Of a stretch of 64,000 nt of DNA, positions 1-9,900 are shown piece by piece. The translations under genes and the position numbers were made by a program. How positions within the stretch are numbered: position 1 is the first letter of the stretch; each line of letters begins with the position of its first letter. The notes under the pieces are model-generated. The model searched no databases and was not told where the DNA came from. It saw only the letters and a list, made by a program, of their open reading frames with translations. This stretch comes from Muribaculaceae bacterium Isolate-002 (NCI) (lineage in GTDB: Bacteria > Bacteroidota > Bacteroidia > Bacteroidales > Muribaculaceae): NCBI GenBank assembly GCA_004102805.1, contig SCEG01000002.1:62001-126000 (forward strand), read 5' to 3'.

Positions 1-234
1 ACGTTCGGGCTGTTCGATGACATTGCGTATGCGGTCGCCGGAGCGGTCGTCGTCAAGTCGCTCGTCGTCGGGGTCGAGCGAGAAAAAAGCTATTTCACTG
101 CCTGATACAAAGCCTGACACAAACAGGCAAAGTATGCCGAATGCGAGCGCTACTGCCTGCGCCGCGCCGAAACTTGTGATTTCTGCCAGAATGCCGCTTG
201 TGATTTCAGTAGCAGGTAAAGGGTCTACGTCCAA
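1..234 (-). CDS. gldE: GldE-like CNNM/CorC-family membrane protein, N-terminal fragment
   Basis: This gene runs off the left edge; only its first ~78 codons are here, read leftward. The translation begins LDVDPLPATEITSG and continues into a hydrophobic segment ending in SGSEIAFFSL, followed by an acidic stretch (DPDDERLDDD). A membrane segment with an SGxE(I/V)AFFSL signature is typical of the DUF21/CNNM domain of the Bacteroidota gliding-associated protein GldE and its CorC/HlyC relatives, which are membrane proteins with cytoplasmic CBS domains. The CBS part lies outside the window. I chose the TTG at 234, whose product starts LDVDP; an in-frame GTG at 273 is the only other start before an upstream stop. 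A promoter with the Bacteroidota -7 element lies just upstream. Family assignment is fairly secure; the exact start is not. Confidence 0.7.
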   Translation of the reverse strand, partial: MDVDPLPATEITSGILAEITSFGAAQAVALAFGILCLFVSGFVSGSEIAFFSLDPDDERLDDDRSGDRIRNVIEQPER

Positions 235-316
235 AATATATCGATATTGGTTAGAAATAAGGGCTTCCGGCACCCGTCAGGTGATAGTGCAGAGTGCCGT
301 GAGCCGTTGGTTTCCG

Positions 317-347
317 CAAAGATACAAAAAATAGTGCAATGCGCAAG
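317..347 (-). promoter_or_regulatory. Bacteroidota-type promoter for gldE
   Basis: On the minus strand TATCTTTG (324 to 317) matches the -7 consensus TAnnTTTG, with CTTG (347 to 344), a 3/4 match to TTTG, 19 nt upstream. It points at the truncated gldE gene. Confidence 0.5.
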
Positions 348-377
348 CGGTTATGGTTCCATTCGGCGCGCGACGGT

Positions 378-2282
378 TTATTTTCCCGTCAGCGACTTTA
401 TGAAACCGATTTCTTTCTTGCTATAGGGACTTCCGTCAGGGCGGAAAATGTCGTGAAACCACACTTTGGGTTCCTTGCCCGACGGTATGGTCTCGGCCCA
501 TGAGTAGATAGTGTTGGTCTTTCCCTTCACAAACCCCCAGTTGATTGCTCCGATGTTGTGCTCCTTGAGTATGGGCATTATAGTCTCGAATGTGCTTCCC
601 GACGTACGGGCCATGTATTCGGTGCACACCACCGGCCGGTTGAGCATCTTGAGCGACTGCGCCAGAACACGGTGGCTGTCGGCGCCGGAATAATTATGAT
701 AGCTGATTATATCGGAATTGTTGAGACAAAAAGAATTGAGTCTGTCAAAGCGTTTGTCGCCGACACACCATATCCCCACTGTCAGAGGCTGCGACGGATT
801 ACATGAGCGAGCCCATTCAAACGCTTTCTCCACCAGTGGCAGCGACGCGCCGTACTGGTCGTTTCCTCCGGGTTCATTATAAAGATCCCAGAACAGGATA
901 CGGTCATCTCCGGCAAACGTGCCCACTATGTCGGTGACGTAGGCTTCGAGTTTGGGAAAGAGAGTGTCGGGATTTTCCCTTCGGCTCATAGAGGGGTCAC
1001 GCACCCATCCTGAATTATGCACTCCCGGACGCGGCTCCGGCTGACGGCCGTAGTGCGACTCCGCATTCCAGCAGTCGTCGAAAAACACCAGATGCGGACG
1101 TATGGAATGCGCGGCGCATATATTGAGGAATTCATCGATGCGCTTGACAAATCCGTCGCGGTCGTTTTCCCACACCACACTGCTCAGGAACACCCTCAGG
1201 GTGTTGAATCCGAGCTCCTCGGCCCATCCGAGTTCCTTGTCGATAAGTTCGGGCGACCAGGTGTCGGCGCTCCACATCTCTATCTGGTTGATGGCGTCGG
1301 AGGGTATATAGTTACATCCGGCGAGCCACGGCTGACGCGCACTCCACTCGGCGGCTTTCGCCTCGCTCCATCTTGTGCCGGATGCACTGTCGTGCATGCC
1401 TCTGGCGGCAAGATATGATATCAGCCTTTGCGGCCGGTCGGTCTGTATTATGCGACACCCGATGCTGTCGATGAGATATCCGTAGCCGTCGGCATCATCG
1501 GCCAGCGACGCATCATCGTCATGACCGCCGACCATACTGTCCCACAACGTGTTGTACCAGATAAGACTTTTACCGCGCAACATGTCGGCCGCTTTCCGCG
1601 GCATCGGATTGGAATCGGATGAATACATAAGTTCGAAAGCCACAGGGTCAAGCTCTCTTACTGCTTCCTCTATACGAGCCTCGGCGTCTGACAAATCGAG
1701 ATTTACAATCGGCATATAGATGACATCATCAAGATATTTTCCATAACGGCTTTTGACTTCGGCCGCCGGCAAATATCCCTTCATGACAATCTGCCGGGTT
1801 GTGCCGGTGCGTTCGAGCAGTTCGTACACTTCGTCGAAATATCTGTCAGCCTTGTCAAGATTGAACATCACTTTTCCTTTTGTGGCGGTCAGCACCTCCT
1901 CGAGAGTCGGCACACGGCATACAGTGTGAATGGCGCAGCCGTTGCGCAGTCTGAGCGACTTAATATGCCCGAGGGTGTTGTCGGCGACCTCGCCCGAACC
2001 GGTCGTCGTGCGGTTGAGCGACGGGTCGTGCATAAGTATCAGATGACCGTCGGCGGTGCGCTGAAGGTCAATTTCTATAATATCCACACCCATGGCTATG
2101 GCACTGTTTATGCCTTCGAGCGAATTTTCGGGGAAGTTACGCCAGTCGCCTCGGTGGGCTACGGTAATTACAGTGGTTGTGTCGCGGTCAAAAAGGCGTT
2201 GTCTGATAGAGTCGACCCTGTCGCGGGCATTGATGCTGACGGCAACAAGCGCCGGCATCAGCAGACTAAGAAGTTTTTTCAT
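378..2282 (-). CDS. Secreted fusion: glycerophosphodiester phosphodiesterase domain plus GH-A (GH5-like) glycosidase domain
   Basis: 634 aa with an N-terminal signal peptide (KKLLSLLMPALVAVSINA). Residues ~38-295 form a GDPD TIM barrel: VAHRGDWRNFPEN with His43/Arg44, metal ligands Glu70 and Asp72 in EIDLQ, and His85 in MHDPSLNRTT. Residues ~315-634 form a second barrel resembling GH5-type cellulases/xylanases: LGFNTLRVFLSS, an acid/base candidate in WDLYNEPGG (Glu470), and a nucleophile candidate in VCTEYMA (Glu555). GDPDs cleave glycerophosphodiesters; the second half would hydrolyse a beta-glycan. Both sets of catalytic residues are intact, so this looks like a true two-enzyme exported protein, not a degraded one. 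It stands alone, divergent from dapB, behind a -7-like TAATTTTG at 2351-2344 (minus). Substrates are unknown. Domain calls are confident, the combined role is not. Confidence 0.85.
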   Translation of the reverse strand: MKKLLSLLMPALVAVSINARDRVDSIRQRLFDRDTTTVITVAHRGDWRNFPENSLEGINSAIAMGVDIIEIDLQRTADGHLILMHDPSLNRTTTGSGEVADNTLGHIKSLRLRNGCAIHTVCRVPTLEEVLTATKGKVMFNLDKADRYFDEVYELLERTGTTRQIVMKGYLPAAEVKSRYGKYLDDVIYMPIVNLDLSDAEARIEEAVRELDPVAFELMYSSDSNPMPRKAADMLRGKSLIWYNTLWDSMVGGHDDDASLADDADGYGYLIDSIGCRIIQTDRPQRLISYLAARGMHDSASGTRWSEAKAAEWSARQPWLAGCNYIPSDAINQIEMWSADTWSPELIDKELGWAEELGFNTLRVFLSSVVWENDRDGFVKRIDEFLNICAAHSIRPHLVFFDDCWNAESHYGRQPEPRPGVHNSGWVRDPSMSRRENPDTLFPKLEAYVTDIVGTFAGDDRILFWDLYNEPGGNDQYGASLPLVEKAFEWARSCNPSQPLTVGIWCVGDKRFDRLNSFCLNNSDIISYHNYSGADSHRVLAQSLKMLNRPVVCTEYMARTSGSTFETIMPILKEHNIGAINWGFVKGKTNTIYSWAETIPSGKEPKVWFHDIFRPDGSPYSKKEIGFIKSLTGK

Positions 2283-2446
2283 GAAATCTGTGATAAGGAT
2301 TGTTTATGTTAAGTTTGTCGCAGTCACAAGAGTACGTCCGTTGCAAAATTAATAAAATTTCTGATAATAATCTTCGTTAATTCCGGTGTAAAAATTCCGA
2401 TTAATAACACTATTGTCGTGCAATATGCTGAATTTATTTGTTGATT

Positions 2447-2477
2447 TTTGGCATTTGGTGTTAAATGATTAAATTTG
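2447..2477 (+). promoter_or_regulatory. Bacteroidota-type promoter for dapB
   Basis: TTTG (2447-2450), a 19-nt spacer and TAAATTTG (2470-2477) match the -33/-7 consensus exactly. This argues against the in-frame TTG at 2475, which lies inside the -7 element, and supports the ATG at 2499 as the dapB start. Confidence 0.75.
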
Positions 2478-2498
2478 TGGGATAAAATTATATCAGAT

Positions 2499-3218
2499 AT
2501 GAAAATAGCACTTATCGGTCACGGTAAAATGGGCCGCATGATAGAGAATATCGCCCGCCAGAGAGGGCATGAGATAGTGGCAATCATCGACGTCGACAAT
2601 CAGGAGGATTTTGATTCCGACGAATTCCGTTCGGCCGATGTCGCAATAGAATTTACCGTCCCGTCTACCGCCGTAGCCAATTATGAGCGTGCTTTCGAGC
2701 GTGGCGTGCCTGTAGTGTCAGGCACCACAGCCTGGGGCTCTGTCGATGACCTTCGACCCATGATCGAAAAATATGACGCTACATTTTTCTGGACCTCCAA
2801 TTTCAGCGTCGGCGTGAATATATTCTTCGCCGTAAACCGTTTTCTTGCCCGCATCATGAACCATTTCAGCCAATATAAGCCGTCGATGCTCGAGATACAC
2901 CATATCCACAAACTCGACCACCCGAGCGGCACAGCCAAAACTCTCGCCGAGGAAATCATCGATGAGACGGCCCGTATCGACCGCTGGACCGAAGAGCCCG
3001 CAGGCGACGACGCCATGGTAATCGAGCACCGCAGAGAGGGCGAGGTGCCGGGCACACACATCATAAACTGGAAATCGCCGGTCGACACAATCACAATCGA
3101 GCATGAGGCCAACTCACGCGAGGGCTTCGCTCTGGGCGCTGTAATAGCAGCCGAATACACAAAAGGCCGCCACGGCATTATCACTATGGAGCAACTCATG
3201 GGCGACCTTCTTAAATGA
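2499..3218 (+). CDS. dapB: 4-hydroxy-tetrahydrodipicolinate reductase
   Basis: 239 aa cytosolic enzyme of the diaminopimelate/lysine pathway that reduces 4-hydroxy-tetrahydrodipicolinate with NAD(P)H. The nucleotide-binding loop GHGKMG is at residues 7-12 and the DapB signature LEIHHIHKLDHPSGTAKT at ~131-148 carries the catalytic His134/His135 pair and Lys138. It is slightly shorter than many homologues but has both the Rossmann and the tetramerisation/catalytic halves. The ATG at 2499 is chosen because the upstream TTG overlaps the -7 promoter element. lepB follows after 8 nt, so the two are probably co-transcribed. Confidence 0.95.
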   Translation: MKIALIGHGKMGRMIENIARQRGHEIVAIIDVDNQEDFDSDEFRSADVAIEFTVPSTAVANYERAFERGVPVVSGTTAWGSVDDLRPMIEKYDATFFWTSNFSVGVNIFFAVNRFLARIMNHFSQYKPSMLEIHHIHKLDHPSGTAKTLAEEIIDETARIDRWTEEPAGDDAMVIEHRREGEVPGTHIINWKSPVDTITIEHEANSREGFALGAVIAAEYTKGRHGIITMEQLMGDLLK

Positions 3219-3226
3219 TTTCATAA

Positions 3227-4690
3227 ATGGAAAACAACAATACAAACACTCCGAAGACAGGCTCAACCTCAGGCTTCAGAAAGTTCATCGCAAAAGCAAA
3301 ACAAAGTCTCAAAGCCCGGACTGCCAATATCAAGACCTCCCGCTGGGTGCGTTTCGGCATTGTCGCCGCGCTTTGGGTCGGATTTACAATATGGATGCAG
3401 ACATGGTGGCTGATACTCGTCCTCTTCCTGCTGTTTGACATCTATATAACAGGTTATATCCCCTTCACCTGGTGGAAGAAAAGCAAAAGCAAGACCGTCA
3501 GAACAGTCATGGCATGGGTCGACGCTCTGGTCTACGCCCTCATTCTGGTATATTTCGTGTTCAACTTCATAGGCCAGAACTACACCATACCGTCGTCATC
3601 GCTTGAAAAGACACTTCTCACCGGCGACTATCTCTTTGTCAACAAACTGACCTACGGGCCGCGCGTACCGATGACTCCGGTGCATTTCCCCCTGGTGCAC
3701 AACACTCTGCCTATACTAAACTGCAAAAGTTATCTTGAGTGGCCGAGCGTGAAGTATCACCGTCTTGCCGGACTTCGCTCTGTGGAAAGCGGAGATATCG
3801 TGGTGTTCAATTTCCCGGCAGGCGACACTGTGATGTCGAAAGTGCCCAACCCCGACTATTACCAGCTTGTGGCGATGAACGGCTACGACGCCATCAACAA
3901 CAACGAAGCTGTGTTCGGAAAGAAAATAACCCGTCCGGTCGACCGCCGCGAGAACTATGTCAAGCGTGCGGTAGGTCTCCCCGGAGAGCGTCTGAAGATT
4001 GTCAACGGAGAGATATGGATTGACGGTGAAAAGCAGGCAATGCCGCGCGACGCGCAGTTTGCCTACTACGTTATTACCGACGGCAATCCATTGCCCGACA
4101 GCTTCTTTGACGAACTTGACATAGCCCTAGATGACCGTATCCGCCTGGCCGTGCCCGACGGATATATGCCGGTCTACCGCCTGCCGCTCACCCGCGACAT
4201 GCTTGCAAAGGTGGAGGCATACCCTCATGTGGCGCAGGTGACGCGTGAGCCGGCCGACAACGACCCTCTGCACATTTTCCCCTTCGAGCTTTCGGCACGT
4301 GAGGGCTGGACTCGTTCCGACTATGGCGGCGACGACGGCGTGCTCATCCCGAAAAAGGGAATGACCGTGCCCCTCGACTATGACAGCTGGCTTCTCTACG
4401 AGCGCGCTATCCGCGTGTATGAAAACCATCCCGACGCGCAGTGGAAAGATGGCAAAGTATATATCAACGGTCAGCCGGCCGACACCTATACCTTCGATAT
4501 GGATTATTACTTCATGATGGGCGACAACCGCGACAATTCGCTTGACTCCCGTTACTGGGGTTTTGTGCCCGAAGACCATATCGTCGGCACTCCCGTGGGT
4601 GTGCTCATATCGTTTGACAAGGATAAATCGATATTTGACGGAAAAATACGTTGGAACCGTATTTTCCGCGATGCAAATCCCGACAAATGA
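3227..4690 (+). CDS. lepB: Signal peptidase I
   Basis: 487 aa inner-membrane serine protease that removes signal peptides from exported proteins. Two hydrophobic helices lie at ~42-75 and ~96-116. The catalytic domain has box B IPSSSLEKTLLTGD with nucleophile Ser125, box D YVKRAVGLPGE with general base Lys246, and box E MGDNRDNSLDSRYWGFVP near residue 440. A long insertion of about 180 residues separates boxes D and E, as in other Bacteroidota LepB proteins. It sits between dapB and a WbqC-like gene whose ATG overlaps the lepB stop (ATGA), so the three are likely one transcript. Confidence 0.95.
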   Translation: MENNNTNTPKTGSTSGFRKFIAKAKQSLKARTANIKTSRWVRFGIVAALWVGFTIWMQTWWLILVLFLLFDIYITGYIPFTWWKKSKSKTVRTVMAWVDALVYALILVYFVFNFIGQNYTIPSSSLEKTLLTGDYLFVNKLTYGPRVPMTPVHFPLVHNTLPILNCKSYLEWPSVKYHRLAGLRSVESGDIVVFNFPAGDTVMSKVPNPDYYQLVAMNGYDAINNNEAVFGKKITRPVDRRENYVKRAVGLPGERLKIVNGEIWIDGEKQAMPRDAQFAYYVITDGNPLPDSFFDELDIALDDRIRLAVPDGYMPVYRLPLTRDMLAKVEAYPHVAQVTREPADNDPLHIFPFELSAREGWTRSDYGGDDGVLIPKKGMTVPLDYDSWLLYERAIRVYENHPDAQWKDGKVYINGQPADTYTFDMDYYFMMGDNRDNSLDSRYWGFVPEDHIVGTPVGVLISFDKDKSIFDGKIRWNRIFRDANPDK

Positions 4691-5358
4691 GCCGTTTCGG
4701 AAATCTGCACGCACAGCTGACTCTGCTGCCGCGCTACTTCGGCCGGGTGGAATATTATGCCGCGATGGGAGCCTGCCGACGCGTAATTGTCGACGACACC
4801 GCCCGTTATGACAAGCGCCAGAAAGACACACACCGCATGGATATTGTCGACACTCACGGCATCAAGTCGCTGACAGTGCCAGTGAGCCGCCGCGACAATG
4901 TCAGCGGGCCACTGCGGTGGAGCGACATCGCCATATCCCGTCACGGACAATGGTGGCATGTCGTGTCGGAAACACTCGCCTCGGCCTACGGACGCACACC
5001 GTTCTTCGAGTTTTACATCGACCGTTTCAGGCGCTTTTTCTCTGCCTCGACCCCCGATGAATTTACAGATGTGGCCTCGCTGTGCCGTGCGGCCGACGAA
5101 GCTGTGCGCCGCGTGCTCGGATTAGACAACGAAGTGGTCTATGCCTCTGAAGCGACTGACTCCGCATCACCGGAACTTCAGGCTGTGACACTTGCCGACA
5201 TCAGCACTGTCGCAGTGGAATACTATCAGGTGCGCCGCGACAAGTTCGGGTTCATACCGCATCTGAGCATACTTGACCTGATATTCAACATGGGGCCCGA
5301 AAGCGCGATAGTGCTTAGTCGCATGTCGCCTGCCGAACTGTCAGGTATAGACCACTGA
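4687..5358 (+). CDS. WbqC-like family protein
   Basis: 223 aa, starting at the ATG that overlaps the lepB stop codon. A longer reading frame from 4651 only extends into lepB and is rejected. The sequence has the WbqC pattern: an N-terminal LLPRYFGRVEYYAAMGACRR, a middle KRQKDTHRMDIVDTHGI followed by LTVPVSR, and a tryptophan-containing SDIAISRHGQWWH. WbqC was first named in O-antigen clusters, but its reaction is unknown; the dapB-lepB-wbqC order in Bacteroidota suggests a housekeeping role. No signal peptide or membrane segment is visible. It ends 5 nt before the convergent queG stop. Confidence 0.8.
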   Translation: MSRFGNLHAQLTLLPRYFGRVEYYAAMGACRRVIVDDTARYDKRQKDTHRMDIVDTHGIKSLTVPVSRRDNVSGPLRWSDIAISRHGQWWHVVSETLASAYGRTPFFEFYIDRFRRFFSASTPDEFTDVASLCRAADEAVRRVLGLDNEVVYASEATDSASPELQAVTLADISTVAVEYYQVRRDKFGFIPHLSILDLIFNMGPESAIVLSRMSPAELSGIDH

Positions 5359-5363
5359 ACGCA

Positions 5364-6326
5364 TCACACATGCGACTGTTTCCCGTCACGGCATAAGAGC
5401 CGGGCGTTGCGCTGCAGTCCTGCGAGTTTGGCGCGCTTGATTGCCGAGCGGCGCATTATGGCGGAAAAGTCGGCCTGCTCCATGTCAAGTATCTTTTCCG
5501 GCGTGAGTTCACGCAGCGAGTCGCGGGCATGAAAGCATGCTATCGGAGTGTCAGCCAGCCCATTGTTGTGCGGACACACCCTCTGGCATATATCGCAGCC
5601 GTAGAGCCGCCCGCAAAGGTCTGTGCCGGCAGGAAACTCCCCGCGGTGCTCGATAGTGAGAGCCGACAGACATCGCCGGGCATCCACTCCATCATCTGTG
5701 ATTGCACCGGCCGGACATGCATCCACACATCTGCCGCAGCCAACACAATGCATCGTGCACGGCCGCGATGCCGTCAGGAGAGCCGTGGCAAGCACAACAC
5801 CGATAAACATATAGCTGCCACCCCCCGGCACAATAAGCATGCGGTTACGGCCTATAAACCCCACCCCTGCCCTCACAGCCCAGTATCGTTCGGGCAATGG
5901 CGCCGTGTCGACACACACGCGAGTAGTGCCGCCGCAAGTCTCCGCAATGCGCGCCGCAAGCCTCTCGAGGCGCCGCCTCACCTCGTCGTGATAGTCATCG
6001 CCGTGGGCGTAGGCTGCGATGCGGCCGAGATTTCCCTCACACTGGTCGGAATGATAATAAGAAAAGGCCACGACCACCACCGACCGCGCTCTCGGCAGAA
6101 GCAGCCGCGGATCGCCGCGCAGTTCGCGGTAATTCTCCATGTAGTGCATGCCGCCGTGCATACCGCTCCCGATCCACCGGTCGAACAGATCCATGCTCAC
6201 GCAATCCACCGCCGCGGCACGCGCCACTCCGTAGGCCGCTCCATCGATATCCGCCACCCACTCCGCGGGCAACGTAAACGGCCGATTGCCGTCACATGGG
6301 CAGTGGGAGCAGCTCATATCCTTCAT
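5364..6326 (-). CDS. queG: Epoxyqueuosine reductase
   Basis: 320 aa cobalamin- and iron-sulfur-dependent enzyme that reduces epoxyqueuosine to queuosine at the tRNA wobble position. An N-terminal DUF1730 segment includes GMHYMENYRELRGDPRLLLP. Two 4Fe-4S clusters are bound by CVGCGRCVDACP and CDICQRVCPHN. It lacks the C-terminal HEAT repeats seen in longer QueG forms. The chosen ATG at 6326 overlaps the 3' end of the upstream deacetylase by 35 nt; a second ATG three codons in is also possible. It is probably last in the DUF2723-deacetylase-queG operon. Confidence 0.92.
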   Translation of the reverse strand: MKDMSCSHCPCDGNRPFTLPAEWVADIDGAAYGVARAAAVDCVSMDLFDRWIGSGMHGGMHYMENYRELRGDPRLLLPRARSVVVVAFSYYHSDQCEGNLGRIAAYAHGDDYHDEVRRRLERLAARIAETCGGTTRVCVDTAPLPERYWAVRAGVGFIGRNRMLIVPGGGSYMFIGVVLATALLTASRPCTMHCVGCGRCVDACPAGAITDDGVDARRCLSALTIEHRGEFPAGTDLCGRLYGCDICQRVCPHNNGLADTPIACFHARDSLRELTPEKILDMEQADFSAIMRRSAIKRAKLAGLQRNARLLCRDGKQSHV

Positions 6327-6909
6327 TTCTCAGCCATTCGATAGCCCTGGGGAGCACCTCTTTCATGTTGCGCTCGGCCTTGAGGGAGTCATGAAACACT
6401 ATTATGGAACCGTTGCGCGCATAGCGGCGTATATTGTAGAACACCAGAGCCGGCGTCATCTTTATGCTGTAGTCGCGCGTCACGAGGTCATACATCACGA
6501 TGTTGTAATGCTTCTTTATAGCCTTGGCCTGCGCCCAGCGCAGCAACCCGTGAGGCGGCCTGAACAGCGGGGAGTCAATCAGCGCGTCGGCCTCGGTGAT
6601 GTCGCGCATGTAGCGCATCCGCGGGGTCTTGAACCCCTGCAGATGATGCATGGTGTGGTTGCCGTAGCTGTGGCCGCGGCGCTTCACCTCTTCATAGAGA
6701 TGCGGATATTTGCGCACATTGTCGCCCACGAAAAAGAAAGTGGCCTTTACGCCGTAGCGGTCGAGCGTGTCGAGCACCCACGGCGTGACCTCCGGTATCG
6801 GACCGTCGTCAAAGGTCAGATACGCCACCTTGCGTTTGCGCTTTTTCACCCGCCATATCGCCTCCGGGAAGAGGAGGCGATAGAGCAGCGGGGGTTGTTC
6901 GATCCACAT
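6292..6909 (-). CDS. Polysaccharide deacetylase (NodB-type) family protein
   Basis: 205 aa. The NodB homology domain has motif 1 YLTFDDGP (residues ~30-37), with the catalytic and metal-binding Asp pair, and motif 2 HSYGNHTMHH, which supplies two metal-binding His residues. Late motifs include RPPHGLLRW and IIVFHDS. Such enzymes remove N- or O-acetyl groups from peptidoglycan or polysaccharide. No clear signal peptide is seen; the N-terminus WIEQPPLLYRLLFPEAIWRV may act as a membrane-proximal segment. It lies 28 nt after the DUF2723 gene and overlaps queG. The substrate cannot be read from the sequence. Confidence 0.88.
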   Translation of the reverse strand: MWIEQPPLLYRLLFPEAIWRVKKRKRKVAYLTFDDGPIPEVTPWVLDTLDRYGVKATFFFVGDNVRKYPHLYEEVKRRGHSYGNHTMHHLQGFKTPRMRYMRDITEADALIDSPLFRPPHGLLRWAQAKAIKKHYNIVMYDLVTRDYSIKMTPALVFYNIRRYARNGSIIVFHDSLKAERNMKEVLPRAIEWLRNEGYELLPLPM

Positions 6910-6937
6910 GTCGCAGTGAGCTGATGCCCGCAGGCTT

Positions 6938-9900
6938 TTACATTATACCCTCGAGCAGACGTTCGAGTTTTTCTTCAAATCCCTTTCCGGCAGTCTCGCC
7001 AAGCACGGCATTGAGCCTTTCCTCGTCGCCTCCGCCGTTGCGATACATCGTAATGATCTGAAGCAGGTGATAAGGCACATAGCTGTCGACACTCGACACC
7101 GCTATGTCATAGACAGTGACCGGATTTCTTCTCTTCGAATTCTTCTCCCGATCCATGACAAGCGAATAGAGATAGGGCACATGCGGCGCGAAGTGACGAA
7201 TCTCGCCCAGAAGCATGTCAAGCCCCTTGTCGGTCAGAGCGTCGTCCTGAAGCTCTTCGCCCAGAAGCATGTAAAGCTGTCCGATCTGCTGTCCGATCTG
7301 CACGGAGTAAGGCGACACGCGGGCGGGAAGTTTCTCCTGAATGAGGTCGAGCACTTCGGCCGACTTGCGGAAACGCTCTTTGGCATATCCGGCATTCTCC
7401 TCGTTGACTGTCTCCTCAAACGAACCGTCTTCACCCTCGGTCACGTCATACATCGCATAGATGCCTTCATTATAGAGCGCATTGGCAAGGTCGATGAGCG
7501 TGGAGCGGTGGGTAGTCACCATGCGGCGCACTGTCTCGTCGAGATAGATGTCGTCGCCGCTGTCAAGTCCGCCCCAGCGGAATTTGTTCATTACATTGTC
7601 ATACATCTTGTCGGTGGCAACCGAAAGTGTCTGACCTGAATTGTAGCCTGCGTCGCGTATCGGAGTCACCTGATATGCCAGACCGGTGTTGCGCAGGTAG
7701 GGCGACAGGTTGAGATAATAGTCGTCAGGCACCGTCATGGCGAAATAGGCCGGACGTTTCCAGCCGTCGGCTGCTCCGTGGGCCACCATGTCGAGCGACA
7801 GCAGGTCGCCGAGCGACGCCGAGTTCTTGCCTGACCAGTCGACAAAGATGAAGTCATCGGCAGCGGGGGCTTCCTCGGCAGATATGACACCGGCCTTGAC
7901 GGCATCGTCGACATCTACGGGTATATACATCTGCGGGTGGTTGAGCACACGCATGCCGTTGAATTCGGCGTCGGGACTCACGTAAAGATCATTGAGCGAC
8001 GAGAATACATCGACAGGCAGCGAGTCGCGGCCGTAGACGTAGACCACCTGCATGCGGTCGTAGGCATAGTCCTCGGGCTGAGCCTGAAACTCGATGGCCG
8101 GAGCGTTATACGACGGTAGTTTCTGGTGGCTCGCATACCAGTCGGTGGTGAGATACGAGAGGTTGACGACGCGCACGTCGGTGCGGTAGCCTTCAACCTC
8201 CTGGGCATACCACAGAGGGAATGTGTCGTTGTCGCCGTTGGTGAATATTATGCCGTTTTCATCGACCGACGACAGATAGTTCATGCCGAAGTCACGCGTG
8301 GTGTAGCGGCCGGAGCGGTCGTGGTCATCCCATGTCTGCGACACCATCTGCACCGGCACGAGCACGCCCGCCACGCAGGCCACAGCAGCTGCCGCGCGAC
8401 GCACGCCCCGGTCGCTCTGCTTCTTGCCGAACAGCGACCTTACAATCAGCCACAGGCCGTAGACTCCCATGCCGATCCATATCGAGAACGCGTAGAACGA
8501 CCCGGCGTAGGCATAGTCGCGCTCGCGCACCTGCATCGGCGGCTGGTTGAGATAGAGCACGATGGCTATACCGGTCATGAAGAAGAATATAAACACTATC
8601 CAGAACTGGCATATACCCTCCTTGCCTCTGACAAGCTGGGCGGCGATGCCGAGCAGACCCATCAGAAGCGGAAGCATGTAGAACACATTATGACCCTTGT
8701 TGTCAGAACCGTAGTCTGGCGGCAGAAGCGACTGGTCACCAAGACGGGGATTGTCGATAAACGGTATTCCGGAAATCCAGTTTCCGCGGTTGAGCTCATC
8801 CTGTCCCTGAAGGTCATTCTGACGGCCGGCAAAATTCCACAGGAAATAGCGCCAGTACATGTAGTTGAGCTGATAATCAAAGAAATAGCGCAGATTTTGC
8901 TCAAACGAGAGCACCGGCACCTCCTCGCGCAGGTCCTGACCCGGTATGCTGAACGGATTGCCGTCCTCATCATAATATATGCTCACTTTCTCTGTGGGAA
9001 GCGATTCCATCGTCTCCCCTATCCATCTGAGATAGCCCTGCGGGTGACCCGGCTGCTGCGAATACATGCGCGGGAATATCATGTTAGGCACCATGTGGGG
9101 CTTGAGCTTGGGGTCGAGACGCACGTAGCGGTCCGGCTGGTCGGGCGAGGTCTTTACCTGCTTGTCGTATGACGCTTTGCCGTTGCTGCTGCGCAACTCC
9201 TGCATAGGCTGTCCGTTTTCGTTATAGAGTATCGTATATTCGGGTGTCGACGCAAACGACGGGCCGAAGAACAAAGGCGTGTCGCCATATTGCTCGCGGT
9301 TGAGATATGACGAGAGGGTGAACACGTTGTCGGGGGCATTCTGGTTCATCGGCGGATTGGCCGACGCGCGTATCAGAAGCAGTGTGTATGACGTGTAGCC
9401 GATAAAAATCACCAGGATGCTGAGTGCCGTAATCGTCAGGAAACGCACCGACAGGCGGCGTGCCATGAAGAGATAGGCCACGAGCGCGGCGGTCAGCACA
9501 AAGGGTATGAGCAGCGAGCTGCCGATAAACGGAATGCCGGAAAGCACTACCGACAGCGCGAACGAGATCTGTATCTGACGGCGCGACTTCTGGCGGTAGA
9601 GCGACGATATGCACCATATCAGCACTCCGAGTAATATCACCGCGTAGACAAGCACACCGATATTATAACCCAGATGGAGCGTATTGACGCAGAAAAGTTC
9701 GAAATACTGGGCTATCTCGATGAAGCCCGGCACCAGACCGTAGAGAATGAGCGCCACCACCACAAACGACAGAAACAGCGACAGCAGCGAGAACCGGAAC
9801 GTGGGCGACTGGCGGTAGAACCAGCACATGGCGCACACACACAGCGCGAGAAGCGACGCTGCATAGTAGCCGTTGACAAGAAGCACCACAGTCACTGCAG

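Noticed and set aside
8126-9172. Plus-strand frame of 348 codons inside the DUF2723 gene
   Set aside because: It is antisense to a clearly coding gene with GC-rich third positions that make long opposite frames common; His/Arg/Glu-rich with no motif.
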